51,214 bases of DNA from an uncultured Verrucomicrobiales bacterium. Lineage in GTDB: Bacteria > Verrucomicrobiota > Verrucomicrobiia > Verrucomicrobiales > Akkermansiaceae. The position numbers and the translations under genes are program-made. Where the stretch lies: positions 1-51,214 of the forward strand of contig CASICJ010000021.1 in the NCBI GenBank assembly GCA_949373085.1, given 5' to 3'. The notes beneath the pieces were generated by a model. That model was not told the origin of the DNA and did no database searches. It was given only the letters and a program-made list of their open reading frames with translations. Shown piece after piece: positions 23,506-32,852 of this stretch (positions within the stretch are counted from its first letter, which is position 1; every line of letters begins with the position of its first letter).

Positions 23506-24055
23506 AATCCTGCCCAGGGCGTGGCGAGGTTCCGATTACAATTAGGAGTCTATATTCTTGCACCCTCCTCCTTCGCCCCGTGGGTAGAAGCTATCTTTCC
23601 CTCTTTTAAAGAGGTTTTCTAGCATTCAGTCCGCAAACTAGGTGTGCCGGATATCCTCCGCCGTAGTTATCAAGACTAAGTCCTCCGCAATATTTACTGC
23701 CAGGTCGGCGATCAGCTCCTCGATTCGGGTCAGGAAGGAGGTCCTACTTACGACGGTGTAGGGGAGATGAAGGGAAAAGTGCGGGGAAGTAAGATTGATA
23801 TCTAAATTTTTCTCGATGCGGGCACTTCTTTCCGGGGGACAGCAGCAGCGTTTGTGTATTGGCCGCACTATCGCGGTGAAGCCCCAAACCGTTCTCATGG
23901 ATGAGCCTTGTTCGGCGCTCGACCCAATTGCCGTGCCAAAAACAAATCCCTAGCAGTAAACGAAGACGGATTTAACATCGATTCAATTAATGTTTATTCA
24001 TTAATAATCGATTAAGTGTTTGGGAAAAAGATGCCTAGAGTGATTGCGAATCTCT
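23506..24055. other. 550-bp region without a supported gene; repeat copy J
   Basis: Only short frames occur. An 86-residue frame on the minus strand (23638-23898) shows no recognisable domain and is not called. A plus-strand run of about 35 codons ending near 23616 stops inside TTTTCTAGCATTCAGTCC (23614-23631), which looks like a decayed repeat core. Copy J lies at 23931-23957. Gene remnants may be present but could not be identified. Confidence 0.45.
23931..23957 (+). repeat. Dispersed intergenic repeat, copy J
   Basis: CCGTGCCAAAAACAAATCCC then TAGCAGT, matching the 3' half with a few changes. It lies about 100 bases before the DUF2339 gene. Confidence 0.7.
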
Positions 24056-26584
24056 ATGGAAATCTTACTTGTTCTAATCTTACTTTTCGCACCTCTCATC
24101 CTGCTCATTGTAGTGATCTGGAAGCAAAGCACGCTGGGATCTTCGATCGAATTTCTTCATTCAAAATTGGATCAAATTTCGGAGTCTCTTGCAGAGCAAT
24201 CTCACCCATCCTTGTCAGCAGAAGAACCCCTCTCCGAGACAACTCTCTCGAAGGAAAGCAAAACGGAAATCCCGATTGATCCAGTTCTCCCCGAAGCGAA
24301 AAAAGCGCTTCAAGATCTAGAGCCCATTCCAGAAAAGAGCATCTCCTCTCCTCCTCCGCTGCCTGACAAAGAGCAACGAGAATTGCTCACACCAAGAATC
24401 AAAGAAGCCTCAGAGAAAACTGAGGGAGTGGCACAGGTCGCCACGAAGGTTTCTGAGCCCTCGAAGTTTGAAACCGCCGCAAAGGAGATCCTTCAGAAAA
24501 TCTGGAGTTGGATCGTCGTCGGAGAAGAGCATCGCCCTAAGAACGTCACGATGGAGTTCGCTGTTGCAACAACGTGGCTCCTCCGACTGGGTATCTTTAT
24601 TCTCATCCTTGGTATTGGCTTCTTTCTGAGTTACACCGCAACGAGCGAGGCAATGGGACCTCTCGTTCGGATTTCGGTCTCCGTCCTAACGGGGGTCTTG
24701 CTTCTCTTGGGAGGAATCAAACTCATTTCCGGTCAGTATGACCTCATTGGGCAAGGCCTAGCCGGGGCGGGGTTTTCCACCTTCTATTTTAGTTTCTTTA
24801 CCGGCTTCCGACTTGAAGTAGTCGGCGCCCCTCTTGCCTTTGCCCTAATGATTTTAGTGACGATTGCAGCAGGAGTAATCGCGATACGAAGAAACTCACT
24901 CTTGATTGCCATTCTCGGAATCGCGGGAGGCTACCTCACTCCCTTTATGATCGAAACGCAGAACCCTAGCGTGGTTTCCTTTCTCGGGTATCTGCTCTTG
25001 TTAGGTTCCGGCGTGCTCTTTATCGCCTGGCGGAAAGACTGGCGAATTCTAAACTATATCGGTTTTGCCGCAACAAGCTTACTCACGCTGAGAGCGGTAG
25101 ATACGGGATTTTCTCCAGAACGCTTCTGGGAATTTATGCCATTCCTTATCGGGTTTTTCACTCTCTTCTCCACCGCTACCTTTCTTTATCACCTAGCCAG
25201 TAAGCAAAAAGCAACGCTCCTAGAATTACTCTTTCTTTTTTTGAATGCTAGCGTCTTCCTTGCCTTCTCAGTTCAGCTTGTCGAGAACACCTTCTCAAGA
25301 GAGGCCATTGCCTTCGTCACTTTGGGACTCGCAGTCTTCTATGCCGGACATATCGCCTATTTTCTCCGAAAGAACATCGAGGACAAAGGGCTGCTCCTGA
25401 GTTTCATGGGCTTATCTTCGGTCTTCGTTGCCATCACTTTACCACTCGTTCTTTCCAAAGGCTGGATCACGGTAAGCTGGGCCACCCAAGGCTTTGTGAT
25501 GCTTTGGATTGCCTCACGGATGAAAAGCGAGTTCCTCCGGCAGCTCGCCTATGTCCTCTATTTAATCGTCCTAGTCCGAATCGCAATTTTTGATCTTCAC
25601 GATCAATTTGGTCAATCTATGGCCAGTCTTTCCGGAGGAGAATACGCCCTTGCTCTAGTAGAACGCCTCTTTCTCTACGGTCTTCCTATTGCCTCATTCT
25701 TCGCAGCCGGGCGCCTTTTCTCTCGCGAAGGAGAGAAAGGTGGATCCTGGCTGATCTCTGAGAAGAACGATATCAAACCTTGGTTCGGCCAGACGCTTTT
25801 CAGTCGGATCTGCTTCTGGGTCGTGGCTGGGCTTTCTTTTCTCGTTCTTAATTTTGAAGCTACTCACACTTTCAATTACCTCTACGAGCCTTTCACGCGC
25901 CCCGCGTTAACCTTCATCTGGCTTGGTCTGGCAGCGGTTCTCTTTCGTGAAATGCTCGCGAATCCTAATGGACTCGCAGCCAACACGTTCTGGATAATTA
26001 TCAGCATTCTCACACTCAAAATTTTCTTCTTCGACATCAACTTCTGGAATCCGGGAGTGAATCTAGTCTATCAAGTAAACGAGTTCTTAGCCGGAGGCGT
26101 AATGCGACTTCTAAACTTTGGTTCACTCATAGTCTTCTTGGTTTTGGCATGGCAGTTTTCCATACGACATCTTCCAGATTCCAAAACCACGCAGATTTTT
26201 GCTTTCGCCTCACTTGCTGGTCTTTTTGGGTATCTCAGCCTTGAAGTGTGGACTGCCCTCAACCAGTTCGTTCCCGGATTTAGAATGGGAGGACTCTCCA
26301 TATTCTGGGCTATCTTTGCCCTCTCCATACTTTTAGCAGGCATCTCAAAATCACAAGCGGAGCTCCGCGGGATAGGATTGACCTTGTTCACTGCTGTCAT
26401 CCTAAAGGTATTCGTTATCGACCTCGCTGGCCTCGATCAGATTTTCCGCATTATTTCCTTCATCATCCTCGGCCTTGTCATTCTTTTTGGCTCCTTTCTC
26501 TACCTCAAATATCGCCACCGCTTTCTCACTGACTCTTCCTATCCTGAGAAGGAAAATAAACCATCTGACTCCACTGATTCATGA
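24056..26584 (+). CDS. DUF2339 family polytopic membrane protein
   Basis: 842 residues from the ATG at 24056 (a TTG four codons earlier is in frame but less likely). An N-terminal membrane helix ([19 protein letters not shown]) leads to a charged, proline-rich cytosolic linker (about 30-155). About 20 closely spaced hydrophobic helices follow, starting [20 protein letters not shown] and including the glycine-rich segments typical of DUF2339 ([29 protein letters not shown]). The family has no established function; it looks like a large multi-pass transporter- or channel-like protein. Its stop overlaps the ATG of the DUF3999 gene by four bases (ATGA), so translation is probably coupled. The same pair of families also occurs side by side in Proteobacteria. 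Confidence 0.88.
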   Translation: MEILLVLILLFAPLILLIVVIWKQSTLGSSIEFLHSKLDQISESLAEQSHPSLSAEEPLSETTLSKESKTEIPIDPVLPEAKKALQDLEPIPEKSISSPPPLPDKEQRELLTPRIKEASEKTEGVAQVATKVSEPSKFETAAKEILQKIWSWIVVGEEHRPKNVTMEFAVATTWLLRLGIFILILGIGFFLSYTATSEAMGPLVRISVSVLTGVLLLLGGIKLISGQYDLIGQGLAGAGFSTFYFSFFTGFRLEVVGAPLAFALMILVTIAAGVIAIRRNSLLIAILGIAGGYLTPFMIETQNPSVVSFLGYLLLLGSGVLFIAWRKDWRILNYIGFAATSLLTLRAVDTGFSPERFWEFMPFLIGFFTLFSTATFLYHLASKQKATLLELLFLFLNASVFLAFSVQLVENTFSREAIAFVTLGLAVFYAGHIAYFLRKNIEDKGLLLSFMGLSSVFVAITLPLVLSKGWITVSWATQGFVMLWIASRMKSEFLRQLAYVLYLIVLVRIAIFDLHDQFGQSMASLSGGEYALALVERLFLYGLPIASFFAAGRLFSREGEKGGSWLISEKNDIKPWFGQTLFSRICFWVVAGLSFLVLNFEATHTFNYLYEPFTRPALTFIWLGLAAVLFREMLANPNGLAANTFWIIISILTLKIFFFDINFWNPGVNLVYQVNEFLAGGVMRLLNFGSLIVFLVLAWQFSIRHLPDSKTTQIFAFASLAGLFGYLSLEVWTALNQFVPGFRMGGLSIFWAIFALSILLAGISKSQAELRGIGLTLFTAVILKVFVIDLAGLDQIFRIISFIILGLVILFGSFLYLKYRHRFLTDSSYPEKENKPSDSTDS

Positions 26585-27984
26585 ATCGATTCATTCAACT
26601 CATAGCCCTCCTATTTCTCAGCAACTCTTTAAGGGCAGATGAGACGTGGCCACCAACAGCTCCGTTCGCTTTCCTTCGTGACTCTGCGTCAAATTCAACT
26701 CAAGAAGGGCTTGGGAGAATTCAAGTCGATCGATCACTATTCGTAAAATGTGAATCGGACTTTGCTGATCTGAGACTCTTTAGGGTCCGAGATGAAGAAG
26801 TTCTCGAGTGGCCCTTCCTCGTGCGAGAAACACGCCCAAGGAAGCGAGAGATTGCTCCACAGGAAATTTCCAGCACAATCATTGCCTTCGACAAAACCTC
26901 CGAAGACCTCCTTGTTTACACCGTCGAATTGCATGAGGGCTCACCGCAGATATCAAAGATGCGCATCCATACTCCCTTACGAAACTTTGAAAAAACGGTT
27001 TCTGTCTACGCCAAAAAAAGAGAAGGTGAATGGTCTCTCCTAGTTGGCGAATTTCTGATCCACGATCGTGAGGCCTTTGTCGATTTCAGGAGAACTGATA
27101 TCGATCTCCCCGTCGGAGATTACAATCAGCTTCGGATACAACTCGAAGACGCAACGGATGAGCAGCAATCGGACCTACGACGAGTGACGGAAACTCTCGG
27201 CGCTCCATCAGGACCGCAAGTCACGGAATCGACCACCATAAAAACACGAAATTTCCGGGTCGACAAATTCACCTTCTTCACTCCCAAACAACCCCGCCTG
27301 CCAGAGCGAGGGATCGTTAAATACCCGCTGAAGATCATTTCCCAGAAACAGGTCGCGGGAAATGAAGGGGAGAGAAAGAAAGAAACCGAGATCATTCTCG
27401 AAACCGGAACCATCCCGATCAACCAGTTGGCCCTTAAAACGGCAGGAAGTAATTTTAGCCGTAAGGTCCGTATCGAGATCCCGCGCAAAGATGACCCTAA
27501 AAAGTGGAAAGAGATTAGTCAGGATACAATTCATCGCTACGATCTCGCTGGACTCAAAGAAGAGAAGCTCAGTTTGCGGTTCCCGGAAACCCAAGTAGAG
27601 CAGATAAGGCTGATCATTGAGAACGGAGATAATCGTCCCATTCAAGTCGAGTCTACGAAAGGGAACGGACCTCTTGTCGAGTTGGTCTTTCTCACGGAAC
27701 CCAACGATTCATGGCAGGTCGCCTACCATTCCCCAGCCGCAGAATTAAAAAAACCTGACTACGATACCGCTGTCCTTGAGCGAGCCGAAAGCGAAGATAT
27801 TCCAGGAGAAACTATCGCGATGAGCGATCCTCGACCTAACCCGGATTTCAACGAACGCGCAGGAATGAAGCTCCCGCCCTGGTTTGCCAAGAAATGGATC
27901 CTACACACACTGATCGCCTTCGTTGTCGGCATTCTCATCTGGGTTCTCTATGGTGCCGCGCGGAAAATTGAAGCGGTGGAGTAA
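26581..27984 (+). CDS. DUF3999 family exported protein with C-terminal membrane anchor
   Basis: 467 residues. A signal peptide ([16 protein letters not shown]) precedes a long extracytoplasmic beta-rich region. One C-terminal helix ([20 protein letters not shown]) with a short basic tail suggests type I topology. Sequence features such as [17 protein letters not shown] and the position after DUF2339 identify DUF3999, a family without established function. It overlaps its partner by ATGA, which supports a two-protein membrane complex (inference). No catalytic motif is seen. The gene ends 65 bases before repeat copy K. Confidence 0.85.
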   Translation: MNRFIQLIALLFLSNSLRADETWPPTAPFAFLRDSASNSTQEGLGRIQVDRSLFVKCESDFADLRLFRVRDEEVLEWPFLVRETRPRKREIAPQEISSTIIAFDKTSEDLLVYTVELHEGSPQISKMRIHTPLRNFEKTVSVYAKKREGEWSLLVGEFLIHDREAFVDFRRTDIDLPVGDYNQLRIQLEDATDEQQSDLRRVTETLGAPSGPQVTESTTIKTRNFRVDKFTFFTPKQPRLPERGIVKYPLKIISQKQVAGNEGERKKETEIILETGTIPINQLALKTAGSNFSRKVRIEIPRKDDPKKWKEISQDTIHRYDLAGLKEEKLSLRFPETQVEQIRLIIENGDNRPIQVESTKGNGPLVELVFLTEPNDSWQVAYHSPAAELKKPDYDTAVLERAESEDIPGETIAMSDPRPNPDFNERAGMKLPPWFAKKWILHTLIAFVVGILIWVLYGAARKIEAVE

Positions 27985-28048
27985 ACTGGGTGACATGTCT
28001 GAGCTAATCCTATTGGGTACTCAGGATCTATTCTCCCCCATCCACCTG

Positions 28049-28096
28049 CTCAAAGCCGAACTCACAGAACACCCCGCCAGGACAAATTCCTAACAT
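28049..28096 (+). repeat. Dispersed intergenic repeat, copy K
   Basis: CAAAGCCGAACTCA resembles the 5' half, and CCCCGCCAGGACAAATTCCT then AACAT the 3' half. It is diverged but spans the same length as the full copies. Confidence 0.65.
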
Positions 28097-28214
28097 TTAA
28101 GAGATCGCTTGACCGACTTGGGAGTCTTATTCATCCTTTCTCGAAGCTGGGTAAGGGTTTCTATCGGAAACCTTGAAATTCAGTGGAATCCATAACCTCC
28201 AAAACTAAAAGACT

Positions 28215-28736
28215 ATGAAAACCTTATCCAAAATCCTCTCTATCGCAGCCCTTTCGGCCAGCTTCACAGCATCCAACCTCCAAGCGCAAACTCTCGGCGA
28301 CGTAATGAAAGAGGCCGGAATCGAAAAAATGCTCGGCACCTGGGTTGATGCAGATACCAATGGCGAAAACTTCAAGCTCTCATACAAATGGAAAATCAAG
28401 AATCATGCGGTGGAGGTAAGTCTCAAAACTCAGGAAAACACCTCCTCAGCACTCATCGTATTTGATCAGGAATCCGAGCAAGTCCTCCAAATGGGAGCGA
28501 ATTCACAAGGGGCACTTGGCCGTGGCACTTGGACTGCTCAAGATGGCGGCGCCGTTCTCGACCTGACCCAAACCAATGCCGACGGCGAGGAAGTGGAGCT
28601 TAAAGTAACCCATAAAATCGTCGACAAAAACTCGCTTACGGTTGGATTTGAAATGCAATCGACAGGTGACACAGGTGAAATTTCACTTGTGCGCCCTGCA
28701 AAGAAGCAGAAAGCAAAGAAACCAAAAGCTGAGTAA
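28215..28736 (+). CDS. Exported protein of unknown function, 173 residues
   Basis: A signal peptide (TLSKILSIAALSASFTASN) is followed by a compact, beta-rich domain with regular alternation (WVDADTNGENFKLSYKWKI, VEVSLKTQENTSSALIVFD, VLQMGANSQGALGRGTW, VELKVTHKIVDKNSLTVGF), and a lysine-rich end (KKQKAKKPKAE). The pattern suggests a lipocalin-like or DUF1579-like beta-barrel, but the family is not recognised with confidence. It is the only gene between repeat copies K and L. Probably periplasmic. Confidence 0.75.
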   Translation: MKTLSKILSIAALSASFTASNLQAQTLGDVMKEAGIEKMLGTWVDADTNGENFKLSYKWKIKNHAVEVSLKTQENTSSALIVFDQESEQVLQMGANSQGALGRGTWTAQDGGAVLDLTQTNADGEEVELKVTHKIVDKNSLTVGFEMQSTGDTGEISLVRPAKKQKAKKPKAE

Positions 28737-28770
28737 GATAACCCCCTTTATTCCCCCCACCGGCCTTCTC

Positions 28771-28801
28771 TCCTTTCCGCCAAAAGCAAATTCCTAGTAG
28801 T
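28771..28801 (+). repeat. Dispersed intergenic repeat, copy L
   Basis: CCGCC followed by AAAAGCAAATTCCTAGTAGT at 28777-28801; only one or two changes from the core. The 5' half is missing. The homologous part of the sulfatase remnant begins immediately after it. Confidence 0.85.
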
Positions 28802-29287
28802 AATTTCTATGAGGGCGGGATCCGGGTGCCGCTTATTGTGCGCTGGCCGGGTGTCGTTAGCCCTGGCAGGGAGAGTAACTGGCCGGTAATCAGCACGGAT
28901 TTCTTCCCGACCATCCTGGATATTGCCGGTTTGCCGGCGCGGCCTGAATGCCATGTGGACGGTGTTAACATTGTCTCCCTGTTGAAACAGGATGGTGACC
29001 TTAAGCGGGATGCGTTGTATTGGCATTATCCCAACTACATCGGTGCCGGTCATCCCGGGGGAGCGAGACCCTGCAGCGTTATACGCAAGGGGGACTGGAA
29101 ACTGATTGAGTCCCTTGAAGATAACCGACTGGAGTTGTTCAACCTCAGACAAGACCTAGGTGAGAAAAATGACGCGGCGGCAATATATCCGGAAAAGGCC
29201 AGGGAGCTGCATCGCCTGCTTGATGATTGGCGCAAGGATACCGGTGTCCAGATGCCGCGGGTCAACCCTGACTTTAAACCAAGGTAG
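28802..29287 (+). pseudogene. 5'-truncated sulfatase remnant
   Basis: The frame is open from repeat copy L to a stop at 29287 and encodes only the C-terminal third (about 160 residues) of an arylsulfatase: FYEGGIRVPLIVRWPG, STDFFPTILDIAGLPA, SVIRKGDWKLIESLED, LELFNLRQDLGEKND. The catalytic N-terminal two thirds, with the formylglycine motif and most metal ligands, are absent. No start codon with a plausible N-terminus exists; the first GTG lies inside the conserved EGGIRVP motif. The sequence before the conserved block is repeat copy L, so truncation occurred at the repeat. Not functional as a sulfatase. Confidence 0.9.
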
Positions 29288-29481
29288 AATAAGTGGGAGA
29301 AAGCCAGATGAGCCCGGCGTTACTCATCGGCGAATGCGATGCACAGTGAGACGGCTTTGAAAAAATTCGCGAGATGCGGTGGCCTTGATTGAGGGTGAGG
29401 TTACCGTGACCGGGCGTGTCATACTCTAGGAGTTAAATAGTACTTCCGGCCCGGGGCGTAGATGAATTAGACTGGGTAGTC

Positions 29482-32400
29482 ATGAGATTTCATCTACCGA
29501 TTCTATTTCTGATTTTGTTTGGAGGGTGGCTGAACGCTGAACCGCTGCGGATCAGGAAGGGAGACAGCATCGTCATCCTCGGTAACACCTTTGCTGAGCG
29601 GATGCAGCTGTTCGGATATTTCGAAGTGTTCCTACACAGTCGTTTTCCCGATCACAACTTACGTGTCCGCAACATGGGGTGGTCGGCCGATGAAGTGCAC
29701 CAGCGCATTCGCCCGCAAGGATTCCCCAAGCTCTCCGCCGAACTGAAGGAACATCGCGCCGATCTCCTATTTCTCTGTTTTGGTTTCAACGAATCATTTC
29801 AAGGGGCGACGGGACTCGATCACTACAAAGCCGAGCTGGGCAACTTTTTAAAAAAACTGCAGGGCCAAAATTTTAATGGAGAATCTGCACCACGCATCGT
29901 TCTAGTCTCGCCGATCCCATTTGAAAAAATTGATAAGGGATTGCCAAATAGCGATGAAGGAAACCGTCGGATCCAACTTTACACCACAGCCTCCGAAACA
30001 GTGGCTCAGGAACACGGAGTTCGCTTCCTCGACCTTTTTGCACCAATGCTCGAGCAGGCTTCGAATATTTCTAATCGAAAAATTACCATCAACGGTGTTC
30101 ACCTGAGCGAGTACGGCGACTGGGCGGTGAGTCAATTGATGGCGCGCGGACTAGGATTATGGCGCGATGATCTTAGCCTCCCAACAGCGACGCCACGTGA
30201 TGAAAAATTCCGGCGTGCCGTCTACGAGAAAAATCATCACTACTTTACGTGGTGGCATCCGCCCAATGCTTCTTACATTCACGGCGGCCGCAATAAGACG
30301 CGCGGGGCGATGCATTTGGCGAATGAACGTGAACAGCGAAAGCTCCTGATCGAGGCATCTGAGCGCGAGCTATGGGCTATGGAGAAACCGAAGTTGTCCG
30401 AAGTCTGGGGAGCCGAACCCGTCGAGGGTAAGCCGGTGTGGTTTCCAACTCCAGCCAGTCGAGACATTCCTGGCGTTACGAAAGGGCAGGAAGCCCAATG
30501 GGAGGTCGAGGGCGACGGACCATCCGATAAGCACCTGCGCACGCCGCAGGAACAGCTTGCCATGTTCAAGGTCGCCGATGGCTACGAGGTCAACCTTTTC
30601 GCATCAGAGCAGCGTTTCCCAATCGCAAATCCCTTTGCGATCCGCTTCGATGCGAAGGGCCGCTTGTGGGTCGCAAATTCGCCAACCTGGCCACATTCGT
30701 TGCCTGGACAGCAACCCAGAGACTCACTCGTAATCCTCGAGGACAAGGATCGCGATGGCGTTGCCGACAACTACTCGGTATTCCTCGACAAGATGAAGCT
30801 GATTCACGGTTTTGCACTCGCCGAAGACGGCGCTTTCGTGGCTCAGGTCCCAAACCTGATTCTAGCCAAAGACAAGACTGGCAACGGCAAAGCCGATTGG
30901 GTGCAGACCGTGTTGCACGGGTTTGGCGCCGAGGACGCCGAGCACGCAATGAACAACTTCCGCTGGAGCCCTGGCGGCTCACTGCACTTTTCCCAAGGAA
31001 TTTTCTACCACTCCCAGATCGAGACGCCATTCGGTCCCAGGCGAGTCCGTGATGCTGCCGTCTTTCGCTACACTCCAAACGAATACCGGCTGGAAATTCC
31101 AGTGTCTCACGCGTTCTGGAATCCCTACGGTAAAGTCTTCGATCACTGGGGGCGCGGGATCTTGCTCGATGCGTCAGCCGGGCAATATTACCCGATGGAT
31201 GTGATCTCCACACCATTCATCTATCCGAAGCAGAAGACCCGCACCAACCACTTGTCGTTCGCTCCGGGCGGGTCTATCGCCGCTGGATGCGAATTCGTCC
31301 GTAACCGTCACTTCCCGCAAGAGGTGCAAGGACGATTCGTCGTGAATCACTGCGAGGGTGATGTTGGCACACACTGGTATGAACTCGAGACGAAGGGCTC
31401 CGTCTACGAGGCAAAGCGGCATGAACCCTTGGCGACCTGCACGGACAAGAACTTCCGCCCGGTCGCGATGGCATGGGGCCCTGATGGGGCACTCTACATC
31501 GCTGATTTCTACACTCACATTTTCGAGAACGTAAACTTTTCAAAACGTCATCCCGGTCGCGATCGCGAGCACGGACGCATCTGGAGGATCTCTCGCAAGG
31601 GTGCAGCGTCGCTGGCGGCTCCTGTAATCGAGGGTCAGACGATCCTCGGCTTGTTAGAGTTGCTAAAGAATCACGAAAATTACACCAGAGACTTAGTGCG
31701 AGCCGAACTCCGCGACCGCGAAAGGGAGCTTGTCATCTCTGCCTTGGAGAAATGGTCCGATGATCTCGATACGGCCAATCCAAATTATGCACACCATCTT
31801 GTCGAAGCTCTCTGGATCTACCAAAGTCAAGGTGTCATCAAGAGCGAATTGTTACTCCGCGTCCTCGAAGCAAAGCAAGCTGAAGCTCGTCTCGCCGCGA
31901 CACAGATCCTGCGCTCTTGGCAACATCGTATCGAGGGATCGGTGGAACTACTTCGCGCTCGGATCCACGACGAAGACTCGCGGGTACGCCTGCACGCGGT
32001 CTTAGCGATCGGTGATAGCCATTCTTCGCAGGCGAGGACAGTCGCACTCGAAGTGACAGAACATGTGATGGATTCGGGATTAGAATATGCCCTGGACCAG
32101 ACCATGAAGTATCTCGACAAGTCGGTGGAAGATCAATCGGCTACGCTTACAGCACTTTTTGATCAGATCGACAGAGGGGAAAATCGAGCAGCGGCGACCG
32201 CAGCGGTCCGCGCAGCAGATCGGGCGGCATGGCCTACGGATCGGATTGCCCCCCTTGCCAACAAGGTGATCGCCTATCTCAATTCCGCGTCGAACGCGTC
32301 GCATGAATCCCGCGAATTCCTAGAAAGCTTTGCCTTCGGACGCGACCTCGCGGGGATGCTGCCCGGCTCTATCGGCGCGGATATGAACAAGACATTAGAC

Positions 32401-32796
32401 GACTTTGGGGCGACGACTTTTCTTATCAAGACGATACCTGGGCAACTGCGCTACGATCATACACGTATCCTTGTCTCCGCCGAAACGGCGGTTCATCTGA
32501 TTTTTGAAAACAATGACCTGATGCCACACAACCTTGTCGTGGTGAAGCCGGGAGCGATCGAAGAAATTGGAACTGCTGCAGATCTGATGGCCGCAGACGT
32601 TAAGGCGCGTGCAAAGGACTACGTCCCAGCTTCAAAAAAGGTTCTGTGGTCGACAGATTTGCTCCAGCCAAAGGGGCGTCACGAGCTCAAATTGATGGCA
32701 CCCGCAGAGCCAGGGGAATATCCATTCGTCTGCACCTATCCGGGGCACTGGCGCGTAATGCGTGGGAAATTGGTGGTGGTCGCCGGCAGAAATTAA
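29482..32796 (+). CDS. Secreted SGNH - PVC dehydrogenase propeller - HEAT - type 1 copper protein
   Basis: 1104 residues with a signal peptide (HLPILFLILFGGWLNA). It is a paralog of the 14242-18771 protein without the ThuA tail. An SGNH-like domain (about 22-245) has ILGNTFAERM, where the nucleophile position is again GNT (34-36), with GFNESF and NGVHLSEYG. The PVC propeller begins near residue 359 (FKVADGYEVNLFASEQRF), with WSPGGSLHFSQGIFYHSQIE and WGPDGALYIADFY. HEAT-like helices span about 710-960. The copper domain (about 970-1100) has His1016, Cys1084, His1089 and Met1093 (HNLVVV and CTYPGHWRVM). The next gene, 56 bp on, encodes an isochorismatase-ThuA fusion, so the missing ThuA function may be supplied in trans. 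Confidence 0.88.
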   Translation: MRFHLPILFLILFGGWLNAEPLRIRKGDSIVILGNTFAERMQLFGYFEVFLHSRFPDHNLRVRNMGWSADEVHQRIRPQGFPKLSAELKEHRADLLFLCFGFNESFQGATGLDHYKAELGNFLKKLQGQNFNGESAPRIVLVSPIPFEKIDKGLPNSDEGNRRIQLYTTASETVAQEHGVRFLDLFAPMLEQASNISNRKITINGVHLSEYGDWAVSQLMARGLGLWRDDLSLPTATPRDEKFRRAVYEKNHHYFTWWHPPNASYIHGGRNKTRGAMHLANEREQRKLLIEASERELWAMEKPKLSEVWGAEPVEGKPVWFPTPASRDIPGVTKGQEAQWEVEGDGPSDKHLRTPQEQLAMFKVADGYEVNLFASEQRFPIANPFAIRFDAKGRLWVANSPTWPHSLPGQQPRDSLVILEDKDRDGVADNYSVFLDKMKLIHGFALAEDGAFVAQVPNLILAKDKTGNGKADWVQTVLHGFGAEDAEHAMNNFRWSPGGSLHFSQGIFYHSQIETPFGPRRVRDAAVFRYTPNEYRLEIPVSHAFWNPYGKVFDHWGRGILLDASAGQYYPMDVISTPFIYPKQKTRTNHLSFAPGGSIAAGCEFVRNRHFPQEVQGRFVVNHCEGDVGTHWYELETKGSVYEAKRHEPLATCTDKNFRPVAMAWGPDGALYIADFYTHIFENVNFSKRHPGRDREHGRIWRISRKGAASLAAPVIEGQTILGLLELLKNHENYTRDLVRAELRDRERELVISALEKWSDDLDTANPNYAHHLVEALWIYQSQGVIKSELLLRVLEAKQAEARLAATQILRSWQHRIEGSVELLRARIHDEDSRVRLHAVLAIGDSHSSQARTVALEVTEHVMDSGLEYALDQTMKYLDKSVEDQSATLTALFDQIDRGENRAAATAAVRAADRAAWPTDRIAPLANKVIAYLNSASNASHESREFLESFAFGRDLAGMLPGSIGADMNKTLDDFGATTFLIKTIPGQLRYDHTRILVSAETAVHLIFENNDLMPHNLVVVKPGAIEEIGTAADLMAADVKARAKDYVPASKKVLWSTDLLQPKGRHELKLMAPAEPGEYPFVCTYPGHWRVMRGKLVVVAGRN

Positions 32797-32825
32797 CGTG
32801 CCACCACTCTCAGAATTCTTTAATG

Positions 32826-32850
32826 ACCATGAAAGAAATTCCTAGCAATA
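32826..32850 (+). repeat. Dispersed intergenic repeat, copy M (short)
   Basis: ACCATGAAAGAAATTCCTAG then CAATA; keeps AAATTCCTAGCAA. It sits between two genes 56 bp apart and overlaps an in-frame upstream extension of the isochorismatase gene. Confidence 0.55.
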
Positions 32851-32852
32851 GT

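Noticed and set aside
23638..23898. 86-residue minus-strand frame
   Set aside because: No recognisable domain, no good start context, unusual composition (CCCC run of cysteine-proline); treated as non-coding.
2401..28801. CRISPR array or classical integron attC sites
   Set aside because: Spacing of repeats is hundreds to thousands of bases with genes between; no cas or integrase gene; the attC core triplets and R/L boxes are not recognised.
29425..29440. A possible reversed repeat core (ACTCTAGGAGTT) after the sulfatase remnant, which would give L an inverted partner like F
   Set aside because: Only about 10 matching bases, with mismatches in the most conserved part; chance is likely. Worth testing with a profile search.
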